Source of the DNA: Rhabditoides inermis
Lineage: Eukaryota > Nematoda > Chromadorea > Rhabditida > Rhabditidae
Assembly: GCA_963966185.1 (NCBI GenBank)
Contig: CAWZYM010000350.1
Location: forward strand, 124,001 to 188,000
Direction: 5' to 3'
Length of the DNA: 64,000 nucleotides
Shown: positions 37,696 to 48,165 of the stretch, one piece after another
How positions within the stretch are numbered: the first letter of the stretch is position 1
Layout of the letters: every line of letters begins with the position of its first letter
Program-made: the position numbers and the translations under genes
The notes under the pieces: generated by a model
What the model was told of the DNA's origin: nothing
What the model saw: only the letters and a program-made list of their open reading frames with translations
Databases searched by the model: none

Positions 37696-38688
37696 ACGAT
37701 TTATATACTAGGGCATTAGAGAGTAGTATCTAAGTGGGAGAGTTTTGTCATTGCTATACCCAATCCAGATCGCCTCGATCGACTCGCTTCCCGAGCCGCC
37801 GTTCGAAGACGACGTCCGTCTGTCCGAGCCCTCGGCCCCCGCCCAGCCAATCGGACACGTCCCCTCGATGCGCATAGCAGCGCCCGGAGTCAGTCCGTTC
37901 AGAGAGAGGATTGCCAATGTGAGAAGCTCTATCTCTCTCTCTCCCTCGCTCCTTCCTCCCTAACCCAGCTTTCCACTTCCAGGTCTCACTCTGCTCCCTA
38001 CTAGACTGCAAGTTCGACGGCGGTGACTTCTGCAGCTGGGATAACTTTGTCAATAAGACCACCCCTATACGGTAGCAAAATTACCTGAATAAAAAAATAT
38101 TGAACTTCTTCAGTTCCGGCAACTGGCGGATAGGCGAGGGACAGGGAGACGGCAAGAAATCGGGTAACGATAATGCTTCCAAATACTCAAGTCGGTCGAT
38201 CTCTTCGAAACTCGTTCGCAACTGAATTCGAGAAGCAAAAAAGTGAATGACATATCAACAAATTCACTGCAGACTTCGCTTTCGTGGAGTCGCCAATCCC
38301 CTCGTCCAAGGGCGGCCGAGTTCAATTCCTTCTGGCATCTCCACTCATCCAGCTCACACAGGACGTCACTATCCTAGTCGACGTCTACAGACACGGAAGG
38401 GACGTCAGTCTACAGGTACGCCGTCTGCGCCACGTCGTCTGATGCATCTATTCAGGCCTGCTTCGACTCGACCGAGTTCTGTCCAATCAATCTCGACTCG
38501 ACAGATCCGCATGTCGAGTGGACCGATGCGCAGAGGATCCGAGTACCTAAGGGTACCACAAAGGTACGAAGATGTAATACATCACAATGTTACCGTATTA
38601 TTTGCAGGTGTACATCAAGGCAATCCAATGGCGAGCGCACAAATGGCTCGCGATCGAAAACCTGCATGTCGAAGGAGGCTGCAACTGA
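32420..38688 (+). CDS. Secreted protein with two MAM domains
   Basis: The first exon, 32420-32477, codes for a signal peptide (MSIMPRLLLTILLIGAATFG). Exons that join in phase then give SSFKSASLENGLPSESDYD (32978-33073), a Pro-rich exon YPGYIPPPPPAASAQ (33533-33592) and GVALQPAARTFKSS (33740-33855). The first MAM domain follows: ACRSEIKSLREF and CSFEEGTECR (34157-34289), FRPAPVASFQSGRF (34492-34591), GGFAYASLPTGLP (ends 35270), DYWLLGSQTPEVKVC (35438-35518), AIAYTDSPSVRV, and FSIEIVFSSLTSP to VDNLVMEADLCE (36310-36402). A long Ser/Pro/acidic linker follows (36540-37920). The second MAM domain begins CKFDGGDFCSWDNF (about 38010) and ends KWLAIENLHVEGGCN with TGA at 38686-38688. Extracellular adhesion or cuticle-related roles are typical of MAM proteins; the role here is unknown. 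Exon 2 (near 32738-32810) is uncertain. Confidence 0.85.
33076..33355. repeat. GA-rich repeats in MAM gene intron
   Basis: Purine-only (GGGAGA)n and (GA)n tracts. The Arg/Glu and Arg/Gly open frames here are compositional. Confidence 0.95.
33995..34110 (-). mobile_element. LINE/SINE 3' tail in MAM gene intron
   Basis: On the minus strand it ends CATGTTTGCGTTTCCGAATA and AACATGTTTTGATTTGATTG, matching the 3' end of the insertion at 8184 and the tail at about 59950. A short 5'-truncated copy of the same family. Confidence 0.65.
34602..34890 (-). mobile_element. tRNA-derived SINE with poly(A) tail
   Basis: Read on the minus strand it starts with a tRNA-like head at about 34890: GGCTCAGTGGATAGAGCG (A-box-like) and GCTGGTTCGATCCCC (B-box). 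About 200 bp of unrelated body follows, ending in a run of nine or ten A at about 34602-34612. Short GGTGGG-type flanks on both sides may be the target duplication. It sits in an intron of the MAM gene in antisense orientation. Confidence 0.75.
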
Positions 38689-39137
38689 TCTCATCTACAG
38701 TACCCATATTATGACAGAACTTCCATGACCCATAATAATAACTGGTGAACGCGCGCCCGTTAACATATCAAGAACATATAACTTAAACTAATTTTATCGC
38801 CTCAAATCCATTCATAATATTCTCTCCATCACACCTCCAAAAACGTGCACTGTGCAAGAAACTCCGAAAGTGTTGTCAACAAATCGCAATTCCATGGATA
38901 ACAATATATATCGTATTAATAAATCTCTAACTATAACACTACATAACAGGTGACAAACAAGTGTGTATGGGGGTTCTTTAAAAAGAAAGGAGCAGTGAGC
39001 AACTACTGAGGAAAACGGAAAGTAATGCAACACCGCCGCCTTTGCACTATCAAACCGCGCTACTCGCTAATAAATACAAGGTGCAAAGTAGGTCGGAGCA
39101 GTTTACCTCGCTGTCCCGGGCAAGTCCTCTCCTCCTT
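38689..39137. other. Spacer between MAM gene and tomm-20
   Basis: AT-rich 3' flanks of two convergent genes. No exon or repeat of note. Confidence 0.5.
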
Positions 39138-40423
39138 CTACTCGAGCTCCTCGTCGTCGAGCAGTTCGCGGATCTCGGCCGTCGGCTGCTCCCCTCCGTA
39201 GTGCATCTCCATGCCGGCCGCGTCCGCCGCCGCCGCATCCGCGTCCGAGCCCAGGCCGCCCGGCATCCCGCCGCCAAACATCGCCGACAGACGCTGCAAC
39301 ATGACATGACACATGAACATGGTTCAATCAAACGGTTGTCTAAACAATATTTGTGTCGCCGGCAACGTGTCATGCCATGACTTCATCAAAAGACTGTTTA
39401 TAAATACAAACTTCCAATGTGTGTTCCACATTCTAAAATAACAGCAAAAATATGATTGAAGATAATACGAGTTTTTCATCAGCAAGCAGTGTAGCACGAA
39501 GCGTATTTGAAAGCGAAATCTCCTCGTTTAGGAATGTGGCCTGTCGCAACATATAACCCACTACATATTCATCTCACTCGTGTATCACAAATGTCATAGA
39601 TTTATATTTACAACCCGCTCATACCTCGCGAGTGCCGGGCAGGTGCTGGATGACGAGTGCGAACTGCTCGGGCGGCAGCGTCTGCTGGAAGATCTGCAGC
39701 AGCTGCTGCGATTGACCGCACAGCGCGATCGCGTTGCAGATGTGGATCGCCCCCTCCTCGCACTGCCCTGAAAACACATAATTGCACTCAATTGTGTTTT
39801 TTTTTGTTTCTTAGAAGAAAAAAATTACTTGATTCGCCTGACCTGAACTACTACAGCGAACCTTATATTGTACAAGACACCAAACAATATTCGTAATAAT
39901 CCAAACAAATGATGGCAACAACAACAAAAAACAACGAACCGCTGCTCATGAGCTCCTCTCCGAGCTGCACCTCCTGGAGGAAGAACGACTGCATGGCGGT
40001 GGCGTCGGACGGGTCGGGAATGCCTCCGGACGGCATGCCTCCGCCGGCCATCGGACGCCCCGAACGAGCAGCAGCAGCCTCACGGCGCTCTGAAAAACAT
40101 TGTTTGATAGTGCTGACATTCATATACAACATACACATAGATAATTAAAAAAAAAATAAGACGCACGTGAGTACACTACAATGAAAACGAGATCTGATGT
40201 CATAGTGAAAGTGTCTAGAAAATGCGAAGTTAGCATTCAAAATATACACAAAAAAACACGACAAATAATGACATAGCTCACTCTGGCGGATCTTCTGCTT
40301 GTAGTCGGGCGCGGAACGGCGCTGCTTGTCGAAGTAGATGGCGTAACCAATAAGCGCCGCGCCAGCCAGACCCGCCACGGTCAGCACGTTCGAGCGGTTC
40401 ATACCCAAAATAGTGTCGCTCAT
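39138..40423 (-). CDS. tomm-20: Mitochondrial import receptor subunit TOM20
   Basis: TOM20 is the outer-membrane receptor that binds presequences of proteins entering mitochondria. Four exons join in phase: 40423-40282, 40089-39940, 39767-39625 and 39293-39138. The N-terminal anchor (LTVAGLAGAALIGYAIYFD) is followed by the conserved YKQKIRQ and KRREAAAA. The cytosolic TPR-like domain reads MQSFFLQEVQLGEELM, GAIHICNAIALCGQSQQLL, IFQQTLPPEQFALVIQ and LPGTRERLSAMFGG. The acidic end LLDDEELE is typical of nematode TOM20. Length is about 195 residues, near the family norm. A duplicate of the last exon lies at 27472. No nearby partner gene is evident. The family identification is secure. Confidence 0.95.
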
Positions 40424-40907
40424 CCTGAACAAAATATAATTATAATGACACAAACATAATACGCATTCGCATGCAACAAATTATCGGAAGATCGTGAAGC
40501 ACATTTAAAATTATAGTGCAACGCTCACTACAGGTTATAAACCACCATATATATTCATTTACAATCGAAAAAAAACACGAACAACGTAATTTGCAGCAAC
40601 AACAAACAAAAAGAACAAACAAATGACGAAAATAATAAAAGTGAGCAATCTTAGGTTGTTGACGAATAAATGATAATTCCCGCAAGTATAACACAAAAAC
40701 GGTGTTATTTTTCAGAACTATACGAAAACTTCAAGAGTAACAAATGCATTTCATATAAAGTTTTATATGTAAGTGATAAGATTTTACGTGGTAAAGTGTA
40801 AGTTTAAAGTGCAAAGCGTTAAGTTTTAGTAAAAAGTGATATATGTAAGCGATAAGTGATAAGTGTAAGTGGTAAATGGTAAGTGTAAGAAGTGAACCAG
40901 GTAGAGT
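40424..40907. other. Spacer with GTAAGT-like repeats
   Basis: Upstream of tomm-20. It holds irregular repeats of AAGTGATAAGTGTAAGTGGTAA (near 40760-40890) and no exon. Confidence 0.5.
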
Positions 40908-42720
40908 CTAGATCAAGTTGAGTGCCGGTTTTCTGTTCAAGTACGTGCCGTACTCATTCAGCAGTGCATAGTAATCCCTCTCGTCGTCTTCTCGATCCAG
41001 CATGTTCTCCTGCAATGGCGCTGCGATGAGTGTGTTTCAATCCTCACTCTTACCATTCTACCCATCTCCAGTGCGACCAACCAAGAGAGAACATGTAGGA
41101 CTCGCGGCTGTCCCAGAAAAACGGGTTGCGCATCCCCTGAACAGTTCTTGTACGCTACAGTACGCTACAGTATGCTACAGTACATCCTGAAGCGTATGCG
41201 CTCCTTGCACCGATTGTTCAATGTCCGCGAGCAGAAATCTGGACGACAGTACGATCCTGGCCCTCGGTGCCGAGGCGAAAATCAATACACTGTCATACTG
41301 CAGCAGGAGAGCCAGGTTTATATTTATATATTTATAACGAATTTATATACAAGTATATAGCACTGTCTATTGACGAAAGCTCACTCACCATTCGATTCTC
41401 CGGGTCGTCTCTTTTCAGCCATTGTATATACGTATCTAATGGTTTTCCTGATAAAATCTATAATCAATATGCATTACCATTTAGTTTTCAAAATCTCAAA
41501 ACGAACTGGTTGCATTAACTGATTGATGTCCAGTGTCCGACTGGCGACCATGGTAGTTTCAAATAAATTTTCGACACAATCGGCAGCCTTCTGAATCGCG
41601 CATTTATGATTTCATTTTATTGCTCTTTGATTTTGATAGAACCTCGTGATCAAGATGTGTATGAAAAGTCATTGATTTAATTGGCATTCGCCTGGTTCTC
41701 GGTCTTCAGGTATCGCCTGAATGTTATTTTACCAAATAAGTAAATGCATATAAAATATTAGAAAGTACCTGGGCGAGTCATATATGAAACATATGATCAC
41801 TGCAATGACACATGTCCCTTGACTATCCCTTGAAACATTTCACCAGCCATCTGCAGGAATTTCGTACCATACAAATTATTTTTAACTAACTACGATAAGA
41901 CGTGAAAGGCTGTGGGCGAAAAATCCAAAGCACAACGGTGTGATCAATAAAAACAAAAGTTTTGTGATAGATGGGAATGAGCTGAAACATGTGAGACGAG
42001 ATTTCGAAGACTAAGTGCTACATACCTCATCTCGGTTAAATAAACCAGACCGGCCAGTGGTCGAGGCACCGAAACTTTTGAAACTTGCTGCTAGTGTGGT
42101 CATAAGGTCAATACCAAACTAAAAGATTTACAACAAAATTAAAGAACTATTTTCGAACATACCAAAGTGGCAGCAATGCATAATAAATTGCCAATGAAGT
42201 GAAACTATGACCAATAAGAATGACCTTCTTGGGCGATAGGTGGTGAGAGAGGATCTGAATACAACATTGTAAAATATCAAAAACGAATAACCAACTGTAT
42301 AGAATCCATATGAGACGGCATATGTGAGCCAATATCCGAGATTGTTCCAAATCTGAAAACAATCTTTTTCAATAAGTGAATATAAAACAAAACTACCTTA
42401 TCATTTACTTGGTACTCGATTGCATTGAATCTGAACGGAGATAAGTTATATACATGCACATATAAACGTCTTATTCGAATCAACTACCATCACTCACCCC
42501 AAATTGAACTTTCGCCACAACAATGGAGAAGAGGTAAGACCGCGGATCGTCCAGGAACAATGGGTTGCGCAATCGAATTTTCTGAACAGTTACTGTACGC
42601 TACAGTACGGCGATGTCATTCATCAGAAATCTCGTAGAAAGAATAATCCTGGCCCTCGGCGCTGTAGCGCAGATCAGCAGAGTGTCATACTGCCGCAGCA
42701 AAGACATAGTTCCTTACAGT
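40908..42720 (-). CDS. Unassigned gene with duplicated exon pair, probable membrane segment
   Basis: Several exon-like stretches lie on the minus strand. The last exon, 41009-40908, is well bounded (TTGCAG acceptor) and codes for ENMLDREDDERDYYALLNEY to PALNLI and stop. Upstream are 41136-41054 (RNPFFWDSRESYMFSLG), about 41310-41215 (LLLQYDSVLIFASAPRARIV), 42113-42020 (FGIDLMTTLAASFKSFGAST) and about 42260-42165 with a hydrophobic PKKVILIGHSFTSLAIYYAL. A second version of the exon pair lies further upstream: LRNPLFLDDPRSYLFSIV (about 42575-42510) and LLRQYDTLLICATAPRARII (about 42710-42620). Introns carry TACTGTAGC repeats. Phases do not all join, so one of the two sets may be dead. The family is not recognised. 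Confidence 0.35.
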
Positions 42721-42922
42721 CGTGCATATGGCCTGCCATTTCTCATTCACCAGCCTAGAGTGGCGTTGAGCGGGTGAAATCTTTCCTTTACCAAAGCAGG
42801 ATCATTTCCCGTCTGTGTTAAAGTCATGCCGGTGCCGTCGCGTCCATCCACGGTACCGCCCACTTATGTACCGCCCACTATTACTATGTAACAAACTGTG
42901 GCAAACATAGTTATGTTTCTAG

Positions 42923-43657
42923 GAGTCGAGCACCCCGACGGACAACCTGCTGCAAATCTCCCTGCAGGTGTGAGAAAGAGAGAAAAAAGAGAGAGATACA
43001 GAGAGAGAGGGAGAAAGAGAGAAAGAGAGCGGGAGAGGGGCAAGCGCAAGTTGTTTAGGAGGCTTCTTTTCTGCCAAGTGGAGGTAGTAGCACCCACGCT
43101 GTTGTCAACTGCAGCAAGATGCTTCTCGCCGTTAAGGTAGGTCCTACCGCGAATGTCCTGATAGCTCACACCCCGATCAGGTGCGGAGCTCCAACAACAC
43201 GGCGTTCCGGGTCTCGCCCACCTACGCGCTCATCGAACGCGGATCGCTCATCAAGCTGACGGTTAGAAGAAACGGTATGTTACAGTAATCCAGGATACCG
43301 TAATCCGGAATACAGTAACCCTACGAATACGTTTCTCTTACAGGCGATCTGTGCAAGCGAGCGGTGGACAAGCTGCTTTTATAGTACGCCGAGGCGATGT
43401 CCGGAGAAGACAAGGCGTGCTTCAAGCGCGCGGAGGAAAACAAGGTGAGAGAGGGGGAGGGAGAGAGAGAAGAGGCTGTTCTCTCAGACGCGTCTCGCGT
43501 GTCCATTGCGGATCAGGCTGCTTACTGCGCAGCCGGGCGAGCAGGTCGAGAACGTGAGTCGGATATCGATCGATATCGATCGATATCGATGGATGATCGA
43601 AGAAAGCTTTTGCACAAGGCGGGACTGCTCAACATCAAGAGGAACGGCTCTTCTTAG
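42923..43657 (+). pseudogene. SSP-like MSP-domain gene, copy 1 (stop codon)
   Basis: The exon plan is the same as in the gene at 52582: 42923-42967 (ESSTPTDNLLQ), 43059-43136 (SFLPSGGSSTHAVVNCSKM), 43181-43274 (VRSSNNTAFRVSPTYALIE), 43344-43444, 43488-43553 (RLACPLRIRLLTAQPGE) and 43616-43657 (GLLNIKRNGSS, stop). The domain is the sperm-specific P-class MSP fold (G-G-S-T-H, SSNN.AYRV, Y-A-L-I/V). A TAG at 43382-43384 replaces the CAG (Gln) of the paralogue, and the last acceptor is GCAC instead of GCAG. It may have an N-terminal exon at about 42825 (MPVPSRPST). Most likely a recent pseudogene. Confidence 0.72.
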
Positions 43658-44048
43658 AAGTATTGTAGAGGAACCATGTTCGAGAAGTGAAGAGAGAGAG
43701 GGGGGAGAGGGAAAGGGAGAGGGACAGAGAGAGGGAGAACCTCGGAGAGAAAAGAGGCGACCAAATCGTCGCTCGATTCTCCGGAGACAGACATGGCGTG
43801 GCAGTATCGAAACGCGAATCTTGCACAAATCATCAATACTAATCATCGATAAATATCAAAACAAACGAGAAAACTGCACGGCGCGTGTATACGTGCGCGC
43901 TTCTAACGTGACAGCTATGAGTGGGCTGAGTGTATGCTAATTGTCGAGTCGCGTCGAGTCGCGGCGGTGCGCGCATGTGCTCATTCGAATCCCGATCCGT
44001 GCCTCTCGTATTCGGATTGATTCCGAGACAGAGGAATGAGCGCAATAG

Positions 44049-44300
44049 CTGTATACCTCCGAGACCGCTATGCTGCCTGCATGCAGGAAGAACTGCCAAA
44101 ATGCAGCCTGCATGCAGGAAGAAAGTGCGATATGCATTCTGCGTGCAGATATGTTAGACAAAATGCAGCCTGCATGCAGGGAATATGGCGCGTTTGCAGA
44201 CTGCATGCAGAAAGGCTGCAGCAATCATTGAGGCTGCAATGAGATAACAGTATGCATTCTTCCTGCAAGTAAGATGCATATGTCCTGCAAGTGAATGCGG
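44049..44300. repeat. 31-bp periodic palindrome array
   Basis: The 10-bp palindrome CTGCATGCAG occurs at 44077, 44108, 44170 and 44201, with the one-base variant CTGCGTGCAG at 44139. The spacing is exactly 31 bp each time, leaving four different 21-base interspacers, most ending in a TGCA motif. Degenerate CTGCAA copies follow to about 44295. The left border (CTCCGAGACCGCT near 44057) is shared with the inverted relative at 50440-50612. No ORF. Confidence 0.85.
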
Positions 44301-45970
44301 TGAGTTGGCGTGTGGTGTGCGGGCACAAAGATTCGTCTGCGGCGGCACTCATTTGTTCAAATACGTCATCGACGTCTTGATTTGCAACAATGTGAATAAG
44401 ATGCGACTTGGCGGCTTTTCCGTTTTCTATGATCCTCAGGCCAATCAAGTGGGAATTTGTGACAACTTTCGTAAAAAGTGAGATAAAGAGTTCCGAATTA
44501 TGTATAATGTGTAGACCAAAACACCAAAAACGGTCGTTCACATCCTCCCTCAACGGCCCGAATTCTTCTCTCATGGTCAGATATTCGCGAATGTTCGCCA
44601 ATGTTGGTAGTGCACGGAAAAAGAGTGGGTTCGGTTCGGCGTTTTTCGCTGATTTGAGAAATCGACAGTACTCTGGAACTAAAAGAAGCTATCGGAAAAC
44701 ACATTCCTACACGAATGCAAGACTGTTTCTGTTTCAACCATCGCCACAACCGATGTATATATCAGGACGTAAGCAACATCTACCGTATCCAGCGTGAAAG
44801 TCTTAGTTTCTCAATCATGGCTAGTGCGCTAGTGACGACATCGAGAATTTGAGACGGATTGGCTAAATGAAATAGGTCGAAAAGGTTCAAAAGCTCCAAT
44901 AGGCCACCGCCGTTTTTTTTAGAGTCAGCGCAAATACAGCCGCGCAAAACTAATCCACACGAATAGTCACCCCATAGGGCATTGGACATTGGATATCTCT
45001 GATAGCAGATAACAGTTTGGATGCCATCGGCTTCTGTGACCTAACTGATACTCCATGTTACCATCTTTCGCACAATGGGCAGCAGTGACACCGGTTGAAA
45101 ATCGACTACTTATGTAGGTGTTGTCACCTTCTGAATAGGTGATGTCACAGCCTCCCGATTCCCAGAGAGAACTTATGTTCTATGGCGCGCTAATGGTGCG
45201 GGGATATTTGAAAGCATTGCCTGATCTTCAGGTTGGGGTCACTTTTGTTCTTGTCAATAAAACCTTTTTTCGAAATTGTATCAACGTGGAAAAAATGTTC
45301 GCATTTTTAACAATGTTTTTTTGCGCAAACAGAACTTCAAAACTCGTCTTTATTGAAAAAAACGAGAGCGACCCCATCCTAATGATCAGGTAATAATACA
45401 TTGTCCGGATGAATCTTTCAGAAGAATAAACGTTGTACGGTCCGGGGTTCAGTGGATTTAAATAACTACATACACAACACTTGATAATCATACAGTTCCG
45501 CCAGACCACCCTGACTGGCGCGACAGTGAAACACCCGTACACGCCATTATAGCTTTGAGTCACCCTCCTCCCACCTCTCACTCCGTCCAGGGCCCACAAC
45601 AAGATATTACTATACAACCACAAACGCAACGCGTTACATTACACGTTTATTGCGAGTACATATCTCGGAGAGGGGAAAAGAGCGATAATCATATTCGCTC
45701 TTTGCGGGGGCGCGCCGCTGCTTCCAATCGCGTGGTGGACAATGTGTGAGATATAGATTTACCAACAGAATGTGAAATTTAGTATGTATCAGGTGTATAT
45801 AGCGTGTTCCTTTTTTGACCAACATAGACAGTTTCTAGACAATGAGGGTTTTTTAAAGTAGATAGGATAACGGGGGTAGAAATTGTCAACACTCACGTCC
45901 ACGTCGTGCCCCCGGGAGTCTGTTTGCCTGTGCATACAGACTGCTAAGTTCAAGTGTTGACTACTTTCGA
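44300..45970. other. Spacer with remnant of the tRNA-like foldback arm
   Basis: No supported gene. 44876-45050 is a diverged copy of the right arm of the 18705-19495 foldback (AATAGGCCACCGCCG near 44898, GATATCTCTGATA near 44993, CATCGGCTTCTGTGACCTAA near 45026). Confidence 0.55.
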
Positions 45971-48165
45971 GTGAAGGAATTGTCACCCTTTGACAATACG
46001 ACAGGCATTATGCCCAACATACCGACTATGCGATCATCGCAAAGAACCAGGACCCGCTACATGTCCTACAATGTCCGTTCTGCCAGAAGCTTTGCAGACC
46101 GGAGCCTGCTCTCGGAGGAGCTCGAGCGGCACGGAGTGGACGTGGCGATGCTGCAGGAGACCCGAATCGACCGGACGTGCTGCGATTCCTTGCGGTACAA
46201 GTACTACAGCGCACTGCCCACTTCCAGGGCGGTGTGCGGGGTGACTGTCGCCATCTCCACCTCCGCCAACGTCAACGTGCTCGCCATCAACCCTCTCTCG
46301 CCCCGACTCATCTACGTGGATGCAGAAGTACGAGGAAAGAAGACCCGCATCGTGTCGGCGCATGCGCCAACCGAGGATGCTGAGGAGGTGGAGAAGGACA
46401 AGTTCTTTGACGAGCTGACCAAGATTGTGAGATCGGCCGGCAAGTCAGAGCTCGTCCTCGGACTTGACTCGAACAGCCGCGTGGCTGCCGACGCCAGTCC
46501 AGCAATGGGCAGGTGGAGGCGTGCTGCCGACTGCACAAGCGACAACGGTCAGCGGATAGTGGATCTGCTGGAGAGTTACGACCTTATCGTCGCGTCGGCC
46601 TGGAAGCGCAACCGTCCCTGGCAGCGCGCAACCTGGAGGAAGAACTGCATCGGGAGGCCGCACCAGATCGACTACCTGCTCGTCAAAAAGAGCCAGGCCG
46701 GCGCCGTCCTCTCCAGCAAGAGCCTGCCGGACTTCAAATACGACTCGGATCGCATCCCCGTGGTTCTTACGCTTGGGAAAGGCAGGATGCCCGCACGGCA
46801 TTCTCCCTGCTGAAGCGGTACAGCGAGAAATGAAGCAGGACGACGCCCGTCATCTCTGACGGCGTGTCACTCGTCACCGGGGAAGCAGCGTGCGCGGTGT
46901 GGGCTGGTCACTTCGACCGCCTACTCAACCAGCCGTGCCCGTCTGCTCCCGCCCTGCCACATACCGCCCGTTCTGACTACAACTGCAGGACGGAGCCGCC
47001 AACCATGGATGAGCTGCTTGTGTGCATGAAGAAGCTGAAGAATGGGAAGGCTGCCGGAGACGACGACCTCACTCCGGAGATGATGAAGACTCTGCCCGCC
47101 TTTGGGATCCGTGAGCTGCATCGGCTGATCGTCAACATCTGGGAGAGGAAGGAGGTGCCTGACTCGTGGAGAAACGCCATCATCGTCCCGTTGCTGAAGA
47201 AGGGCAGCCCCACCGACCCAGCCAACTACCGTGGTATCTCATTGATCCGCGTGTGCTACAAGCTGGTGGAGCGTCTGCTGCTACTTCGCATTGTGGAGCA
47301 CCGTGAGAAGACCGCCCGAGACCAGCAGCACGGATTCCGCCCAGGAAGGTCTACCATCGACGCCGTCTTCTCTCTGAGACGGATCGTCGAGCTGCGTGCC
47401 CGTTTCAAGAAGCCGACTAACATCATCTTTGTCGACTTCCGGACAGCATTCGACAGTCCCGATCGAGACCGCCTCTTCGATGCGGTGCGCGCCGACGGAG
47501 TACCAGCCCCGCTAATCGACCTTCTACGAGACCTGTACAGCCGTACTACTGCCGCTGTCCGCACTCCTTGCGGAATCACGCAGCAGTTCGCCGTCCGGAC
47601 TGGAGTGCGCCAAGGATCCGTCTGCGGCCCGCTCCTGTTCAACTATGTCATCGACGACGTGATGCGACGTGTTGTGGAGGAGTGTGGAGGAGGAGTGGAG
47701 CTGCCCCCGACAGGACGGAAAGTCACCGACCTCGACTACGCGGATGACATTGCTCTGCTTGGAGAAGACCCTGTTAACCTGCAGAAAGCTGTCGACCGTC
47801 TCAGTCTCCTCTCCGCCTCGTACGGTCTGACCCTCAGGCCGGACAAGTGCGAGTCGATGACCATCCCGCGAGGAGTAAAGGAGGAGTTCACTGTCAATGG
47901 AGAGAAGATCGCGCAGACCACCAACTTCCGCTACCTCGGTTCGTGGATTAGCAGCGACGCCGACCTTACTAAGGATGTGGAGGCGCGAATCGCCCAAGCC
48001 TGCTCCGCGTTCAATTCGCTGGAAAAGGTTTTGTGGAGATCGAGCGTCGCCAATCACGTCAAGCTGCGGATCTACCTCACCGCCATCCGACCTGCGATGC
48101 TCTACGGATCCGGTACTTGGGCTCTCAATAAGAAGCTCGAGGAGAAGCTGGATTTCTGCAAAATT
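45971..48165 (+). mobile_element. RTE-clade retrotransposon, 3'-truncated and degenerate
   Basis: The first frame (45971-46813) codes for the APE-type endonuclease: MSYNVRSARSFADR, LQETRID, VSAHAPTED, VLGLDSNSR and IDYLLVK. The catalytic SDH at the end reads DSDRIPVVL, so the His is Arg. A frameshift near 46785 and a stop at 46830 break the link. The second frame (from 46864) codes for the reverse transcriptase with NGKAAGDDDLTPEM, NYRGISLI, QQHGFRPGRSTIDA, FVDFRTAFDS, RTGVRQGSVCGPLLFN and the YADD core at about 47738. It runs to about 48165 (YGSGTWALNKK), where RTE similarity stops. The C-terminal region and 3' end are missing. Inactive. Confidence 0.88.

Noticed and set aside
42165..42260. 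A lipase (GHSFT resembling GXSXG)
   Set aside because: The motif lies in a hydrophobic membrane-like segment with no surrounding alpha/beta-hydrolase signature.
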